Translations under genes and position numbers: made by a program
Part shown: positions 16,372 to 17,687 of the stretch, in pieces
How positions within the stretch are numbered: the first letter of the stretch is position 1
How the letters are laid out: each line of letters opens with the position of its first letter
Notes under the pieces: generated by a model
Seen by the model: only the letters and a program-made list of their open reading frames with translations
What the model was told of the DNA's origin: nothing
Databases searched by the model: none
Source of the DNA: Gracilaria caudata
Lineage: Eukaryota; Rhodophyta; Florideophyceae; Gracilariales; Gracilariaceae
Assembly (NCBI GenBank): GCA_030374735.1
Contig: JASCIV010000517.1
Coordinates: forward strand, 1-17,687
Direction of reading: 5' to 3'
DNA length: 17,687 nt

Positions 16372-16638
16372 TTATGCTGAAGATCCTGAAGCTTTGGTGC
16401 CACTTTTTGCTAACGATGCTGGAGCCGTGGCGCCATGACTCTTGTTCGAACTGCACCCTGTCTTGCATACGTGACATGTTTTGCGGTCTCGTTCACACGC
16501 GAAGCAGTACTACATATGTGTGCCTTTTCATCCCCTCTTACATCTAGCAAACTTATGTGGCGTCCTATGATGGTTGCATAGAGTGCAGATTCCGCTAGGT
16601 CCCGAGGTTGACCTCTTGTTCTTGCGTCGCTTTCTCAT
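16372..16638 (-). pseudogene. Interrupted Cys/His-rich zinc-binding frame, possible transposase tail
   Basis: On the minus strand, from MRKRRKNKR at 16638, one frame reads a basic segment then GICTLCNHHRTPHKFARCKRG and a TGA (16528-16530). Six codons on there is a TAG (16510-16512), after which the same frame continues YCFACERDRKTCHVCKTGC to TAA at 16372. Together the two halves make a CX2C...C...CX2C...CX2C...C series like a zinc ribbon or the C-terminal Cys-rich tail of piggyBac-type transposases. A GTAAGA...GTAG excision of 32 nt would break the frame, so stops rather than an intron are the simpler reading. Family assignment is speculative. Confidence 0.35.
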
Positions 16639-17345
16639 CAGTATTCCGACAGAAACCGGGACAACGAACCAATTTTCAGGGATTAGAAACAACGTAAGGC
16701 AGAAATGATGGTGCTTTCTCACGAAGTTAAGAGGGCTACCTTTTCACACCAGACCAGCGGGACAAACTGTTGAAGTGGAGCAGAGAAGATCGTTCCAGGA
16801 AGTCTAATAACTTTGCGAGCGACACTCGCAGCTTGTGCCTCAAGAGTGTAGTGTCTTGACACCAGCAATATCCTTTCAGCCCTTGCCTTGAACAGAGCAG
16901 AACGAGTTCGTGGCCCTGAACGAATGACAACAACGGCAAGAATAACACCTGTTCACCGCTTGACATACCCCTTATTGCAGGCCCGTACATGTGACTGACT
17001 GCAGAAATTGAGCAAGATAGTTTCCAGAGAGCGTACTGAGCTCGTCGGTGCTGACGGACACCCAGCCGACGGCTCGCAATTTACATGTTTATTGTACTGC
17101 AACCGGCGTCGAGTGCGACGGCCAGCGCTATTTGCAGCTGCCACCCACGCAACGCGCCGTACTACTAAAGGCCATTGCGTGGACTTTTGTGCTGTTGCCA
17201 CCACAACGTAGTGGCTCCATTCAACACCGTTCCCTCAGCACAAAAGACTTCCTCATCGCTACAACATAATCACTCCAAGATGTTAATGCTTTGTCGCTTT
17301 GACTGCAGTTCTTACGCGTATTAATCTGCATGTCCATAATTCAGT

Positions 17346-17369
17346 TTTCTAAGAAACATTTCTAAGAAA
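17346..17369. repeat. Direct repeat of TTTCTAAGAAA
   Basis: The 11-mer TTTCTAAGAAA occurs at 17346-17356 and 17359-17369, a 13-bp period. Each copy is close to self-complementary. It lies in AT-rich DNA and no function is assigned. Confidence 0.5.
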
Positions 17370-17533
17370 TCATTCAAAGTCAATGTCGCAAAGATAAAAG
17401 AAGAAACCTCAACTTTCTTCCTCTTCCTCTCAAAACATATTTCAGAACAGGAGGGCGCGACAGGTTTTTACAATAATAACCATCAACATCCGTGAGGAGA
17501 GTAATACAAACAATTATTCATAACAAGGGGTAA

Positions 17534-17572
17534 GCGGCCTTCGGCCGCACGCGGCGCTTCGCGCCGCGGCCG
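17534..17572. repeat. Two adjacent GC-rich hairpins with TTC loops
   Basis: GCGGCC-TTC-GGCCGC (17534-17548) is a perfect 6-bp stem. Two bases later GCGGCGC-TTC-GCGCCGC (17551-17567) is a perfect 7-bp stem, and the following GGCCG (17568-17572) can extend pairing to the first hairpin's right arm. The block is almost pure G+C apart from the loops, inside an AT-rich tail. Such TTC-loop GC palindromes resemble the GC clusters of some organellar genomes and bacterial REP-like units. No terminator function is claimed. Confidence 0.75.
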
Positions 17573-17687
17573 AACTGTAGCCTAATTCTGGCAGAAAAAC
17601 GTTGTGATAAGAGTAACAATGCACAGTAAGCATCATAATTTGCAGAAAAATTTGGCCCTCTTAATGCACTCAAAATGAGCGTAGATA

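Larger units (their letters stand above)
16320..17687. other. Terminal 1.4 kb without a supportable intact gene
   Basis: It holds the 3' end of the APH-type gene, a broken Cys-rich frame on the minus strand (16372-16638), overlapping small frames on both strands at 16953-17269 with no recognisable domain, and an AT-rich tail from about 17270 with a pyrimidine tract near 17405-17432. Two GC-rich hairpins stand out in the AT-rich tail (17534-17572). Confidence 0.45.

Noticed and set aside
17346..17369. TTCTAAGAA copies as STAT (GAS) or heat-shock elements
   Set aside because: TTCN3GAA is a metazoan STAT site and the spacing is wrong for a heat-shock element; there is no downstream gene in the window.

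Overview
This window looks like nuclear DNA from a compact, intron-poor eukaryote. Every recognisable gene is a eukaryotic housekeeping or membrane-protein gene: AMPK/SnRK1 beta, LSM3, HIS6, squalene synthase, TRM9 and OTU1/YOD1. Two of them are interrupted by one short GT-AG intron each (90 and 97 bp). There are no ribosome-binding sites, operons, tRNA or rRNA genes, or CRISPR arrays. A red alga fits best: genes are mostly intronless, the beta subunit has a starch-binding module, and HIS6 has a possible plastid transit peptide. This taxonomic placement is inference and nothing in the sequence proves it.

Layout, left to right: about 1.7 kb without a supportable gene (1-1707); AMPK beta (-, 1708-2670, start reassigned to an N-myristoylation-type MGASSS); LSM3 (-, 3024-3398, two exons); HIS6 (+, 3942-4904); squalene synthase (-, 5409-6995); TRM9-type tRNA methyltransferase (+, 7388-8188); OTU1/YOD1 deubiquitinase (-, 8352-9366, two exons); an M14 carboxypeptidase-like type I membrane protein that has lost its zinc ligands and catalytic glutamate (+, 9819-11480); 1.3 kb without a supportable gene; a Cys-rich type I membrane protein of unknown function (-, 12809-13510); 1.3 kb rich in inverted repeats; an APH-type phosphotransferase with a degenerate Nudix-like N-terminal region (+, 14802-16319); and a terminal 1.4 kb with a broken Cys-rich reading frame and a pair of GC-rich hairpins.

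The central genes alternate in strand, giving divergent pairs (LSM3/HIS6, SQS/TRM9, OTU1/M14-like) that probably share short bidirectional promoters, and convergent pairs (HIS6/SQS, TRM9/OTU1) that share 3' spacers. The genes do not form one pathway. They cover energy sensing, mRNA decay and splicing, histidine synthesis, sterol synthesis, tRNA wobble modification and protein quality control. The least conventional items are the M14 pseudo-peptidase, the twin-CX3C membrane protein, the Nudix-like/APH fusion and the structured non-coding repeats near 14.3 kb and 17.5 kb.
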